In this document: positions 25,977 to 35,003 of the stretch, piece after piece
Position numbering within the stretch: position 1 is the stretch's first letter
Layout: each line of letters starts with the position of its first letter
From: Bacteroidota bacterium
GTDB taxonomy: Bacteria > Bacteroidota > Bacteroidia > Chitinophagales > Chitinophagaceae
NCBI GenBank assembly: GCA_022708055.1
Contig: JAKIZK010000008.1
Location: 1-48,734 of the forward strand
DNA length: 48,734 nt
Direction of reading: 5' to 3'
Position numbers and translations under genes: made by a program
The notes under the pieces: model-generated
Databases searched by the model: none
Told to the model about the DNA's origin: nothing
What the model saw: only the letters and a program-made list of their open reading frames with translations

Positions 25977-26572
25977 GAAGGAATATTTTAAAGTTGGTAT
26001 CCATTTTTGTCTTATTGATATTCATGGTAAGCTGCAACAGCGATTATACGCAAGGCAAAAAAAAAGGCTACTACCGCATAGATTTTCCGGCAAAGCAATA
26101 TCAATTATTTGACCGGCCAGGTTATCCTTACACATTTGAATATCCGGTGTATGGAGAAGTGGTAAAAGACAGCACTTTTTTTAATGATAAAGCGGGCGAC
26201 TGGTGGATCAATATTAATTTTCCTGTATTTCATGGAAAAATACATGTAAGTTATAAAACGATTCAAAACCGATTAGGCTTTGATTCGTTGATTACAGATG
26301 CATTTAAAATGGCACACAGGCAACACGACGATGTTTCTACAGGTATTGAAGACAGTGTGATGCGAACACCCAATGGCACCGAAGGAATCTATTTTTCACT
26401 GGGTGGAAATACGGCTACTGCCAACCAGTTTTTTGTAACCGATTCTACCAAACATTTTTTAAGAGGCGCATTGTATTTTAACGCTACACCCAATGCCGAC
26501 TCTTTGGGTATTGTAAATGATTTTTTGAAACAAGACCTGATGCATTTAATCAATACCCTGAAATGGAAATAA
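25973..26572 (+). CDS. gldD: Gliding motility lipoprotein GldD
   Basis: A 199-residue lipoprotein with signal MRRNILKLVSIFVLLIFMVSC (lipobox FMVSC). After lipidation it reads SDYTQGKKKGYYRIDFPAK, matching the conserved GldD start. GldD is required for gliding and T9SS function in flavobacteria. Coupling with gldE (four-base overlap) supports joint function at the envelope. It ends convergent to the TlpA-like gene. Confidence 0.92.
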   Translation: MRRNILKLVSIFVLLIFMVSCNSDYTQGKKKGYYRIDFPAKQYQLFDRPGYPYTFEYPVYGEVVKDSTFFNDKAGDWWININFPVFHGKIHVSYKTIQNRLGFDSLITDAFKMAHRQHDDVSTGIEDSVMRTPNGTEGIYFSLGGNTATANQFFVTDSTKHFLRGALYFNATPNADSLGIVNDFLKQDLMHLINTLKWK

Positions 26573-26589
26573 TCATTTTGAAAAAAAAA

Positions 26590-27765
26590 CTATTTCAAAA
26601 CTTCAGCAAGTTTTGCATCCAGTTGCGAGCCTCTGAGTTTCTCAGCTATTATTTTTCCCTGTGGGTCCACTAAGATATTGTAAGGAATTCCCTCTTCGCC
26701 AAATCCATAAACACCTACGGAAGAAGTTTCCCATCCTTTTAATTCGGTAACCTGTGTCCAGGTAAGATTGTCTTTTTTAATAGCGGCCAGCCATTTGTCT
26801 TTTCCGCCGGGATTGTCGAGAGAAACACCCAGTATGTCAAAATTTTTATCCTTGTATTTGTTATATGCAGCTACTACATTGGGATTTTCCATTCTGCAAG
26901 GGCCACACCAGCTTGCCCAAAAATCAACTAAAACATATTTGCCCCTGTAAGAGCTGAGCTTTACAATATTCCCATTTGCATCAGGCATGGCTATTTCTGG
27001 TGCTTCTTTTCCTACCCAACCTTTGTTGGCCTTTTCGCTTATACTTCTTTTTATATAAGCCCAGCCTTCATGGTTTGGATATTTTGTAACCATATCATTG
27101 ATGATGGCATCTACTTCTTCATTGGGAATACCTTTCAATCCAAATTGTGCAGCCATAGGCTGATAGTTGCCCAATTCATAAAATGTAAGTGCCGGGTTGG
27201 TTGATTTCTTAATGGAGGCAGATACAAAATCTTTGAGTTCTTCTGTAAATTTTATTCTTTGAGCATCATTTGCCATCAACAAACTATCCGATGCTTTTAT
27301 TTTCCTTAAACTATCTGCTTTCATATCGGAAAAATATAATTGCTGCAACCTCATCGTTACACCCGATAAAAATTCTTTTGCTTGTGTACTGGCCTCTGAT
27401 CCTTTTATCTCATAGTTTTCAGCCGTCTGAAAATTACTTCCCGCATTAAAACTTGCATCTAAGGATATCTTTTTTGCATCATTAAATACGGTTGCAAAAT
27501 CGGCACCGCTTCCTTCAATTTGTAAAGTATAGGCGGTGGCTTCATCCGGATTTGCTTTCAGAGAATATTTACCATCGTTTCCAATTTTTGCAGAATCTGC
27601 GATGGTTCTTCCTCTGGTAAACATTGAGTTTTCTATCAGATAAACCGTTTTGCCACCGGCATTGGTAAGTTTGCCGGTAACTTCAAATTTACCATCAGAC
27701 TTTTTTTGTTTGCAGGACAACAGCATGACAAGCACCATTGCTGCTCCGAAAATTTTTCTCATCAT
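26590..27765 (-). CDS. TlpA-like thioredoxin lipoprotein with DUF4369-type N-terminal domain
   Basis: A 391-residue periplasmic thiol protein. The lipobox is MLLSC (C18). Residues 25-130 form a DUF4369-like beta domain (FEVTGKLTNAGGKTVYLIEN), a helical middle follows, and the C-terminal thioredoxin-like domain has the CxxC motif VDFWASWCGPCRMENP (near 285). It reduces or exchanges disulfides in the envelope; cytochrome c maturation or general repair are possible. It starts six bases past the gatB stop, so the two are probably co-transcribed. Confidence 0.92.
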   Translation of the reverse strand: MMRKIFGAAMVLVMLLSCKQKKSDGKFEVTGKLTNAGGKTVYLIENSMFTRGRTIADSAKIGNDGKYSLKANPDEATAYTLQIEGSGADFATVFNDAKKISLDASFNAGSNFQTAENYEIKGSEASTQAKEFLSGVTMRLQQLYFSDMKADSLRKIKASDSLLMANDAQRIKFTEELKDFVSASIKKSTNPALTFYELGNYQPMAAQFGLKGIPNEEVDAIINDMVTKYPNHEGWAYIKRSISEKANKGWVGKEAPEIAMPDANGNIVKLSSYRGKYVLVDFWASWCGPCRMENPNVVAAYNKYKDKNFDILGVSLDNPGGKDKWLAAIKKDNLTWTQVTELKGWETSSVGVYGFGEEGIPYNILVDPQGKIIAEKLRGSQLDAKLAEVLK

Positions 27766-27771
27766 TTCAAT

Positions 27772-29220
27772 TTATTTTTTAAGTTTTTCGTTTAAAATTT
27801 TTGTTACTATTTTGGGATCAGCCTTTCCTTTGGTCAGCTTCATTACTTCGCCGGTAAATAGTGCCAGCAATCCTTTTTTCCCTTTTTGATATGCTACAAC
27901 TTTATCGGCAAATTTTTCAAGTACTTTATCTACAACCGGCGTCAACTCATCTGCATTGGATTGTTGTATTAAATCCAGATTTTTAGCAATAATGCCGGGT
28001 GCAGTATCAGGAGTTTTTATTAAAGTATCAAATAATTTGCCGGAGGCTGCAGAATAACTAATTTGTCCATCATCAATTAACTGAATAAGACTGGCTAATG
28101 CTGCCGGCGAAATGGGAAATGCATTAATCTCTTTCTCGTTTTCATTCATCCAGGTTTGTATAGGGCCTTGTATCCAGTTGGCAGCTGCTTTATAATTTTT
28201 TGTATGATTTGCTATTTGCTCAAAATATTCGGCAATATCTTTTTCGGCAGCAAGCCATTGTGCATCGGCTTCGGAAAGTTGATATGAATGAATGAAGTGC
28301 TGCGCTTTTTCCTGAGGTAGGGTAGGTATCTGGTTTTTGATGTTTTCTATAAAAGCTTCGGAAAGATGAAACGGTGTAAGGTCAGGTTCCGGAAAGTATC
28401 TGTAATCATCAGCATCTTCTTTATCTCTTATGGCGAATGTGGTATTGCTGCCGGCATCATAGCTTCTTGTTTGTTGTTGAACATGCCCGCCACTTTCCAA
28501 TATCTCAATTAGTCTGGTAGCCTCTGCTTCTATTGCTCGCTTTACGTTTCGAATAGAGTTCAGATTTTTTACTTCCACCTTTGTACCCAGCTGGGGGTCA
28601 CCTTTTTTTCTAACAGATATATTGGCATCACACCGCAAACTTCCTTCTTCCATATTTCCATCGCAGATCTCGAGGTAGCGGACCAGTTTTCTTATTTCAG
28701 TAAGATAGGCATATGCCTCGTCACCACTATGCAAATCGGGTTCTGTTACGATTTCAATTAAAGGGGCACCAGCTCTGTTGTAGTCAATACAAGTGTTTTC
28801 TTCATCTGCATCATGAATGCTGCGGCCGGCATCTTCTTCCAGATGAATTCGGTTTAGTTTGATTTCCCTTTTGCCATCCTGTGTGCGTATGGAAACATAA
28901 CCACCAATACATATAGGAGTTGTATGTTGAGAAACCTGATAACCTTTTGGCAGATCGGGATAGAAATAATTTTTACGTGCAAACCAATTTTCCTTTGCAA
29001 TATCACAATGGCAGGCCAATCCCATTTTCACAGCGTATTCAATCGCCTTTTTATTCATTTTGGGCAATGTACCCGGATGTGCCAGCACAATGGGGCTGAT
29101 ATTCGTATTTGGTTCGGCCCCAAAAGCTACTGCATCGCCCGAAAAAAGTTTGCTTTTGGTATTTAACCGGGCATGTACTTCCAGGCCAATCACCGTTTCA
29201 TATTGTACTGCTTTCTCCAT
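27772..29220 (-). CDS. gatB: Asp/Glu-tRNA amidotransferase subunit B
   Basis: GatB is the kinase/amidotransferase subunit that turns mischarged Glu-tRNA(Gln) or Asp-tRNA(Asn) into the amide form. The 482 residues start ETVIGLEVHARLNT and contain the conserved LPKGYQVSQH, RIHLEEDAGRS and DYNRAGAPLIEIVTEPD blocks, then a YqeY-like C-terminal tRNA-binding domain. gatA and gatC are not in this window. A perfect -7 box lies just upstream. Confidence 0.97.
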   Translation of the reverse strand: MEKAVQYETVIGLEVHARLNTKSKLFSGDAVAFGAEPNTNISPIVLAHPGTLPKMNKKAIEYAVKMGLACHCDIAKENWFARKNYFYPDLPKGYQVSQHTTPICIGGYVSIRTQDGKREIKLNRIHLEEDAGRSIHDADEENTCIDYNRAGAPLIEIVTEPDLHSGDEAYAYLTEIRKLVRYLEICDGNMEEGSLRCDANISVRKKGDPQLGTKVEVKNLNSIRNVKRAIEAEATRLIEILESGGHVQQQTRSYDAGSNTTFAIRDKEDADDYRYFPEPDLTPFHLSEAFIENIKNQIPTLPQEKAQHFIHSYQLSEADAQWLAAEKDIAEYFEQIANHTKNYKAAANWIQGPIQTWMNENEKEINAFPISPAALASLIQLIDDGQISYSAASGKLFDTLIKTPDTAPGIIAKNLDLIQQSNADELTPVVDKVLEKFADKVVAYQKGKKGLLALFTGEVMKLTKGKADPKIVTKILNEKLKK

Positions 29221-29234
29221 CTGTATTGAAACGG

Positions 29235-29242
29235 CAAAAGTA
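29235..29242 (-). promoter_or_regulatory. Predicted -7 box of gatB
   Basis: TACTTTTG on the minus strand exactly matches TAnnTTTG, 15 bases before the gatB ATG. No upstream TTG element is obvious. Confidence 0.45.
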
Positions 29243-29287
29243 AAGCCTATTTACCGACCGGACGATTTGTTTTTTATAAATGAGTGA

Positions 29288-29314
29288 TAAAAAAAACTCC
29301 CGATTTTTCGGGAG
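29288..29314 (-). terminator. Intrinsic terminator after the double-PDZ gene
   Basis: On the minus strand CTCCCGA pairs with TCGGGAG around an AAAA loop, followed by eight T residues. It starts 28 bases past the stop of the PDZ protein and isolates it from gatB. Confidence 0.85.
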
Positions 29315-29341
29315 CTTTTCAAACAAAAAAACTAATTGAAC

Positions 29342-30367
29342 TTAGAGATCGGCTGTTTTTATTTTTCTTGGCATTTTTACTTCAATTGTTTGCGATTTTC
29401 CTTTGCGGGTCAGTTGAAGGGAAACAGTAGGATTATCTTTCTTTTCTCTCAATAATCTGGCAATTTCATCTACACTATTTACTGCTTTATCATCCACTTT
29501 TGTTATTACATCTTCTTCTTCAATTCCGGCTTTATCGGCATTGCTTTCATCATCTACTTCTATCACTTTTACTCCTTTTCCATCATCTGTATCCTGTACC
29601 GAAATTCCCAATTTGGGACTACCACCCGACCAGAGCATATTAGGACCTGATGGATAACCGGGTGTAGTAACACGGGGCATAACTCTGTCAAAGTTTAATC
29701 CTTCTAAATTCAGATTCAGGTCTTTAAAATTATTTCCAAAAGAAGATACTCCTTCCCATTTGGTAAGCTCTGCAGTTACTTTTTGTTCTTTTTTATTGCG
29801 CAAAAATGTAACAGTAACCTTATCGCCTGGTTTTTGTTTTTTTATTGCATTAGAAAGGTCATCGGGTGATGTAATCTTGGTATCATTTATTTTAGTAATT
29901 ACATCGTCTTCTTTTAATCCTGCTTTTTCTGCGGCACTTCCTTTAGTTACCGACTCTATTTCAGCGCCGTCATCATCTTTTTCGGTACTTACGCCCAGCA
30001 TGGCTTTATTTTCATTTTCGTCCGATTTAAAAAGTCGCATAAAACTTTCTACATCATTCCAGTCATTTCCGCGTCCCGGAATACGTGAAAGTGATTCCAG
30101 CTGCTTGTATTTGTTGATTTTTACTTTAATGTCATCATTCTTACCTTTCAACTCGTCAAGAGGCATACCGTTTACGGTTACTTTGTCTCCATTTACTTCT
30201 ACAATCATTTTATCATGATCGCCTGTTCGAGTAATAATAATTTGCTGCACCTCTTTGTCTCCCTTTTCGCCTTTATCACCTTTATCATTCTGTGCATTGA
30301 CTGATGCCGGAACCAAAATGGAAATGGCAAGCAGACACTTCATTCCTAAAATCAGTTTCTTTTTCAT
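29342..30367 (-). CDS. Exported protein with two PDZ domains
   Basis: A 341-residue secreted or periplasmic protein with a signal peptide (1-25, ASVNAQ). A short acidic N-terminal part is followed by PDZ 1 (about 117-200, MLGVSTEKDDDGAEIESV, then AGLKEDDVITKINDTKI) and PDZ 2 (about 250-332, KLGISVQD, then AGIEEEDVITKVDDKAV). PDZ domains bind C-terminal tails or unfolded segments. No protease domain is present, so this is not DegP; it may act as an adaptor or quality-control sensor. It is a single-gene unit with its own promoter box and terminator. Confidence 0.9.
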   Translation of the reverse strand: MKKKLILGMKCLLAISILVPASVNAQNDKGDKGEKGDKEVQQIIITRTGDHDKMIVEVNGDKVTVNGMPLDELKGKNDDIKVKINKYKQLESLSRIPGRGNDWNDVESFMRLFKSDENENKAMLGVSTEKDDDGAEIESVTKGSAAEKAGLKEDDVITKINDTKITSPDDLSNAIKKQKPGDKVTVTFLRNKKEQKVTAELTKWEGVSSFGNNFKDLNLNLEGLNFDRVMPRVTTPGYPSGPNMLWSGGSPKLGISVQDTDDGKGVKVIEVDDESNADKAGIEEEDVITKVDDKAVNSVDEIARLLREKKDNPTVSLQLTRKGKSQTIEVKMPRKIKTADL

Positions 30368-30417
30368 GTTATACTTTATTTTTATTGAGTAATCGTTTCT
30401 ACGTCGTTTTTCGTAGT

Positions 30418-30425
30418 CAAATATA
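30418..30425 (-). promoter_or_regulatory. Predicted -7 box of the double-PDZ gene
   Basis: TATATTTG on the minus strand exactly matches TAnnTTTG. The leader of about 45 bases contains a short hairpin, CTACG/CGTAG (30399-30416). Confidence 0.5.
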
Positions 30426-30490
30426 AGGACAAAATTTTAATTACGAAATGTTTCGGAAATGTTAAAATGAAATTTTACGGAGCGCTGACT

Positions 30491-31012
30491 TTACAAATGA
30501 AGGAGCGCTGTTTTTTCATAAGTTTTATGCAAAAGGCCTTCAATAACTTCCTCACCCAGGTATTGCATTCCACATTTTTCCAAAACGCTGATGGATGCAA
30601 GATTTTCCGGTAATGCCCGGCCCATTATTCTTTTTAGCTCAAGTTTTGAAAATCCATATTCAAGACTTGCAAAAGCAGCTTCGGTAGCAAATCCTTTTCC
30701 CCACGATTCTTTTTTGAATCGGTAACCCAAATCAATTTCATTTAGCTCGGGTCTGCATTTTAATCCGCACCAGCCTATAAAATTCAAATTTGATTTTTCA
30801 TGCACAGCCCATCGGCCATGATTATATAGTGCATATTGTGGCAATATTACTTTTTCCAATACATCTTGGGCCTGTTGCAGGCTATGCATTGGGTCTAATG
30901 TATAGCGTACAACATCAGGATCGCTATTGAGTTCATAAATAAGCGCTGCATCCTCCATTGTAAAAAGACGAAAAATAAGCCTATTTGTTTCAAACACAAT
31001 ATTGTAATACAT
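30491..31012 (-). CDS. GNAT-family N-acetyltransferase (RimJ/RimL type)
   Basis: A 173-residue acetyltransferase. It opens FETNRLIFRLFTMEDA, as RimJ/RimL-like enzymes do. The acetyl-CoA-binding region is KKESWGKGFATEAAFASLEYGF and the family ending ASISVLEKCGMQYLGEE is present. It transfers acetyl groups to protein N-termini or small amines; the substrate is unknown. I chose the ATG at 31012 because the preceding 13 codons (TTG start) lack conservation features and would overlap the promoter of the small divergent gene. Confidence 0.9.
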   Translation of the reverse strand: MYYNIVFETNRLIFRLFTMEDAALIYELNSDPDVVRYTLDPMHSLQQAQDVLEKVILPQYALYNHGRWAVHEKSNLNFIGWCGLKCRPELNEIDLGYRFKKESWGKGFATEAAFASLEYGFSKLELKRIMGRALPENLASISVLEKCGMQYLGEEVIEGLLHKTYEKTALLHL

Positions 31013-31045
31013 AATGCTCGTAGATTTACTAATACGAATGGTGTA

Positions 31046-31076
31046 TTGCAATTATGAAATAAAAAAAATAAATTTG
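31046..31076 (+). promoter_or_regulatory. Predicted promoter of the 48-residue membrane protein
   Basis: TTG (31046-31048), exactly 20 bases, then TAAATTTG (31069-31076), a perfect TAnnTTTG. The GTG start lies 17 bases past the box. With that at 33852-33882 this is the best promoter match in the window. Confidence 0.6.
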
Positions 31077-31093
31077 AACCCCAATTATAAAAA

Positions 31094-31240
31094 GTGACAG
31101 TCCTCTATATTTTATTCGGAGTTTTTTCAACCTTTTCATTGGTCATCTGCATTATGGCGATTCGAGTTTTTATTAAAGACAAAAAGGCCGGCCGCTATAA
31201 ATTGTATAACGAGCATCAGAAATCAAAAAAGTTAAAGTAA
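31094..31240 (+). CDS. Small 48-residue single-pass membrane protein
   Basis: I do not recognise this protein. It starts at GTG (31094) directly behind an in-frame stop at 31088-31090. Residues 3-26 form one hydrophobic span (LYILFGVFSTFSLVICIMAI), followed by a basic tail (KDKKAGRYKLYNEHQKSKKLK), so the C-terminus is probably cytoplasmic. A perfect promoter lies immediately upstream, and the last nine bases overlap the convergent alaS end. It is below standard length cut-offs. The hydrophobic-plus-basic design fits small regulators of membrane complexes, but no function can be named. Confidence 0.6.
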   Translation: MTVLYILFGVFSTFSLVICIMAIRVFIKDKKAGRYKLYNEHQKSKKLK

Positions 31241-33829
31241 ATCTTTTACTGCTTTAATGGCAGCAGATAATCCTTCGGCAGCTTGCCCGCCTGCAGTGGC
31301 CAGTGTTTTTTGTCCGCCGCCGCCACCTTTAATTAAAGGCGCAATAATTTCTTTGATGATTTTTCCGGCATCAAGTCCTTTTGCTTTTGTTACGGTTTCA
31401 GAAATTCCAACTGCAACAAATGGTTTGCCCCCCAGGTTTACGCCCAGCACTGCCACATGATCACGAAGATGATTTTTTAAATCAAAACATATTTTCTTTA
31501 ATGCATCGGCATTATTTACTTCTATAATATCGCCAATAAAATTAATGCCGTTTATTATTTCGTCTTTCTGTAATAGTTCATTTCTGATACCTACCAATTG
31601 CCTTGCTTCCAGCGACTCCAGTTGTTTTTTTAATTCATTATTTTCAACCTGAAGCGATTCAACTGATTTTTGAATGTCTTTTGGATTTTTTAATTGTTCA
31701 CGAATGGTTTGCAGCAGTGTTGTCTGTTCATTAATAAAAGCAGCAGCTGCCTTACCGCACAGTGCTTCTATTCTTCTTACGCCTGCGGCTACTGCCGATT
31801 CGCCCGATAGCTTGAAATAACCCAACTCACCGGTAGCACCTACATGGGTTCCGCCACATAGTTCTACGGAATAGGCAGGGTCTATAATCACTACTCTTAC
31901 TACATCGCCATATTTTTCGCCAAACAAAGCCATAGCACCCAGTTTCAGGGCTTCATCTTTTGGCATCGATTTTATAACCACCGGAATATTTTCTCTTATT
32001 TTTTCATTGACGATGGTTTCTACATTCATCATTTCGCCATCTGTAAGTTTGGCAAAATGAGAAAAGTCAAATCGCAAATGCTCATCATTTACCAGAGAAC
32101 CTTTTTGTGCTACATGCGTTCCCAATACTTTTCTTAATGCTGCATGTAGCAGGTGTGTAGCCGTATGATGTAATGCAGTTTGTTTACGCTTCTCCGTATT
32201 TATGATAGCTGTAACTTCCACTTCCGGTTTATCAGAAAATGCTTCGGTGAAATGAATAATGAGGTCATTATCTTTTTTGGTATCAACTACTTTAAATTCT
32301 TTTTGATTGATAATTAATAGGCCTTCATCACCCACCTGGCCTCCGCTTTCAGCATAAAAAGGAGTTGTTTCCAACACTATTTGATAAAGCTCTTTTCCTT
32401 TTGCTTTTACTTTTCTGTATTTGAGAATGGAGGTCTTGGCTTCAGTAGTGTCGTACCCGATAAATTTATTGCTTCCCTGCTTAAGCGTTATCCAGTCTTG
32501 GGCATCTACAGCCGTAGCGGCTCGGCTGCGATCTTTTTGTTGCTGCATTTCTGCTTTAAATCCTTCCTCATCTAATGATAAATTATTTTCAGCAGCAATT
32601 AGTTGTGTAAGGTCAAATGGAAAACCAAAAGTGTCGTACAATTCAAATGAATCTTTGGCAGAAATAACGCCTTTGTTGATCAGGTCGTCCACCTTTTTTA
32701 ACCCTTTGTCCAATGTGCGCAAAAAGGCTTCTTCTTCTTCTTTGATTACTTTGGCAACAAAAGCCTCCTGTTTTTGCAATTCCGGAAATACATTTTCAAA
32801 CTGTTTTGCCATAACTTCAACCATCTGTGTAAGTAGGGGTTGCTTATAGTCGAGATAAGAGAAATAATATCGAACCGCTCTGCGTAAAATACGACGGATT
32901 ACATATCCTGCACCTGTATTGGATGGTAACTGCCCATCGGCAATGGTAAAACTGATTGCCCGTATATGATCGGCTAGTACACGAAAAGCAATATCCTCTT
33001 TTGTGTTGCTGTATTGATATTTTTTATTTACCAGTTTTTCTATAAAATGAATATTGTCAATAAAAATATCTGTATCATAATTAGAAGTTTTTCCTTGTAT
33101 CACCCTCACCAATCTTTCTAATCCCATGCCTGTGTCCACATGTTTTGCCGGTAATGGTTCCAGCATCCCGTCTTTTTTTCTGTTAAATTGTATGAATACA
33201 TTATTCCAGATTTCCATTACCATTCCTGTATCGTCATTATTTACTAATGCGTGGCCATTGTTATTTGCTTCGGGCCTTGTATCATAATGAATTTCGGTAC
33301 AAGGGCCGCAGGGGCCGGTATCGCCCATTTCCCAAAAATTATCTTTTTTGTTTCCAAGAAGTATTCTGTCTTCGGGTATCCATTTCTTCCATTCATGATA
33401 AGCTTCTTCATCTTTGGGCAAGCCTTCTTTTTCATCACCTTCAAAAATGGTAACATACAACCGCTCTTTCTTTAGCTTATATACTTCGGTCAATAATTCC
33501 CAACTCCATGCAATGGCTTCTTTTTTAAAATAATCACCAAAACTCCAGTTGCCCAGCATTTCGAACATGGTATGATGATATGTATCTACACCTACTTCTT
33601 CCAGGTCATTATGCTTTCCGCTTACCCGCAGGCATTTTTGAGTATCTGCAATGCGAGGATTAGTAGCTTTTTTATTTCCCAGAAAATAATCTTTGAACTG
33701 GTTCATGCCGGCATTGGTAAACATCAAGGTAGGATCGTTTTTTACAACGATAGGAGCTGAAGGAACTATTTCATGGCCTTTTGATTTAAAAAAATCCAGA
33801 AAAGACTGTCGTATATCTGCACTTGTCAT
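31232..33829 (-). CDS. alaS: Alanyl-tRNA synthetase
   Basis: An 865-residue class II synthetase that charges tRNA(Ala). It starts MTSADIRQSFLDFFKSKGHE, the usual N-terminus. The editing-domain zinc ligands are present: HHTATHLLH (near 550) and ELCGGTHVGATGE (near 658). A DHH-like C-terminal domain follows, with GGGGGQKTLATAGG. The frame stays open about 100 codons further upstream, but that extension is low-complexity and unlike AlaS, so I start at 33829. It is divergent from the M23 gene. Confidence 0.97.
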   Translation of the reverse strand: MTSADIRQSFLDFFKSKGHEIVPSAPIVVKNDPTLMFTNAGMNQFKDYFLGNKKATNPRIADTQKCLRVSGKHNDLEEVGVDTYHHTMFEMLGNWSFGDYFKKEAIAWSWELLTEVYKLKKERLYVTIFEGDEKEGLPKDEEAYHEWKKWIPEDRILLGNKKDNFWEMGDTGPCGPCTEIHYDTRPEANNNGHALVNNDDTGMVMEIWNNVFIQFNRKKDGMLEPLPAKHVDTGMGLERLVRVIQGKTSNYDTDIFIDNIHFIEKLVNKKYQYSNTKEDIAFRVLADHIRAISFTIADGQLPSNTGAGYVIRRILRRAVRYYFSYLDYKQPLLTQMVEVMAKQFENVFPELQKQEAFVAKVIKEEEEAFLRTLDKGLKKVDDLINKGVISAKDSFELYDTFGFPFDLTQLIAAENNLSLDEEGFKAEMQQQKDRSRAATAVDAQDWITLKQGSNKFIGYDTTEAKTSILKYRKVKAKGKELYQIVLETTPFYAESGGQVGDEGLLIINQKEFKVVDTKKDNDLIIHFTEAFSDKPEVEVTAIINTEKRKQTALHHTATHLLHAALRKVLGTHVAQKGSLVNDEHLRFDFSHFAKLTDGEMMNVETIVNEKIRENIPVVIKSMPKDEALKLGAMALFGEKYGDVVRVVIIDPAYSVELCGGTHVGATGELGYFKLSGESAVAAGVRRIEALCGKAAAAFINEQTTLLQTIREQLKNPKDIQKSVESLQVENNELKKQLESLEARQLVGIRNELLQKDEIINGINFIGDIIEVNNADALKKICFDLKNHLRDHVAVLGVNLGGKPFVAVGISETVTKAKGLDAGKIIKEIIAPLIKGGGGGQKTLATAGGQAAEGLSAAIKAVKDLL

Positions 33830-33851
33830 CATAATTGCTGTTGTAATTGGG

Positions 33852-33882
33852 TTGATTTTTGCTTTTTGAAGAACTATATTTG
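33852..33882 (+). promoter_or_regulatory. Predicted promoter of the M23 peptidase gene
   Basis: TTG (33852-33854), 20 bases, then TATATTTG (33875-33882), an exact match to the consensus. The leader to the GTG at 33953 would be about 65 bases. Only 20 bases separate it from the alaS -7 box on the other strand. Confidence 0.65.
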
Positions 33883-33901
33883 TCAGCCCTGCAAAGCCGG
33901 G

Positions 33902-33909
33902 CAAAGGTA
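33902..33909 (-). promoter_or_regulatory. Predicted -7 box of alaS
   Basis: TACCTTTG on the minus strand exactly matches TAnnTTTG. The alaS leader would be about 68 bases and would run through the facing promoter at 33852-33882. Confidence 0.5.
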
Positions 33910-33952
33910 AATTATTCGGTTGGCAATTTATTCTGTAAACCGAAAGCAAGCT

Positions 33953-34924
33953 GTGAAAAAAGTAAAATATTATTATAATACATCTTCTCTCCGGTACGAA
34001 AAACTGGAAACACCCCTGCGGGTAAAGCTCTTGCGTATTTTTGGATTTATAGCTGCGGCAATTGTTACTGCCGTTATCATCGCTTTTATTGCTTTTCGTT
34101 TTATTGGCTCTCCGAAAGAAAAATTGCTGGCACAACAAAATGCTGCTTTAAAAGATGATTTGGCAGACATTGAAAAAGATGTACAATCGCTGGTAAACCA
34201 AATGAAGGAACTGGAGAACAGAGACAACAAGGTTTACCGTGCCATATTTGAAGCAAACCCAATACCCGATAGTGCCAGGGCAAAAGAGATAGAAACTGAA
34301 AAGGAAATCGCCAAGGTTGAAAAAATCAGGGATTTTCAACTGGCGGCTGAAATTAAAAAAACTCTAATTATTCTTAAAGCAAGAATTGCATCACAAAAAA
34401 AATCTTATGAAGCAGTAGAAGCTTTGGTAAAAAACAAGGAAGAGCTGCTGGCTCATACACCTGCAATACAACCGGTAAGTAATAAAGATTTAAATCGTAT
34501 TGCTTCAGGTTTTGGATATAGAATAGACCCTGTTTACAAAACTACCAAGTTTCATGCAGGGCTTGATTTTTCGGCGCCACAAGGCACACCTATTTATGCA
34601 ACAGCCAATGGTACCATCACTACTGCCGGTAATACCGGAAATGGATATGGCAACCATGTTCTCATCAATCATGGGTATGGATATGAAACACTGTATGGCC
34701 ACATGGTGAGAGTGAAAGTGCGAAACGGGCAACAGGTAAAAAGAGGTGAGGTAATAGGATGGGTGGGAAGTACGGGAAAAAGTACCGGACCTCATTGCCA
34801 CTATGAAGTACATAAGTATGGCGAAAAAATTGATCCTATTTATTTTTTCTACAATGATCTTTCACCCGATCAGTTTGACCAGATTTTGAAAAAAGCGGCT
34901 GCCAGTAATCAAAGTCTGGATTAA
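33953..34924 (+). CDS. M23-family peptidase, membrane-anchored
   Basis: A 323-residue LytM-type peptidoglycan endopeptidase or amidase regulator. A short cytoplasmic part (KKVKYYYNTSSLRYEKL) precedes one membrane span (about 29-50). A helical coiled-coil segment (about 60-170) leads to the LytM domain with zinc ligands H201-xxx-D205 and H283 in the H281-C-H283 pair. All ligands are present, so it is probably active. The start is GTG; a TTG 11 codons upstream is possible, but the family begins KKVKYYYN. The MerR-like gene follows 79 bases downstream. Confidence 0.92.
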   Translation: MKKVKYYYNTSSLRYEKLETPLRVKLLRIFGFIAAAIVTAVIIAFIAFRFIGSPKEKLLAQQNAALKDDLADIEKDVQSLVNQMKELENRDNKVYRAIFEANPIPDSARAKEIETEKEIAKVEKIRDFQLAAEIKKTLIILKARIASQKKSYEAVEALVKNKEELLAHTPAIQPVSNKDLNRIASGFGYRIDPVYKTTKFHAGLDFSAPQGTPIYATANGTITTAGNTGNGYGNHVLINHGYGYETLYGHMVRVKVRNGQQVKRGEVIGWVGSTGKSTGPHCHYEVHKYGEKIDPIYFFYNDLSPDQFDQILKKAAASNQSLD

Positions 34925-35003
34925 TACATGTGAGCAGCTAATTTTCCACACCGGAAAGGAAGATCGCCTTCAATCTAATCTCATTTGTACCTTTACGGTT
35001 ATT

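Noticed and set aside
33830-34138. The alaS frame stays open for about 100 more codons upstream, with a possible start at 34138.
   Set aside because: The extension is low-complexity and unlike AlaS, and it would overlap the M23 gene and both promoters. The conserved start MTSADIRQ lies at 33829.
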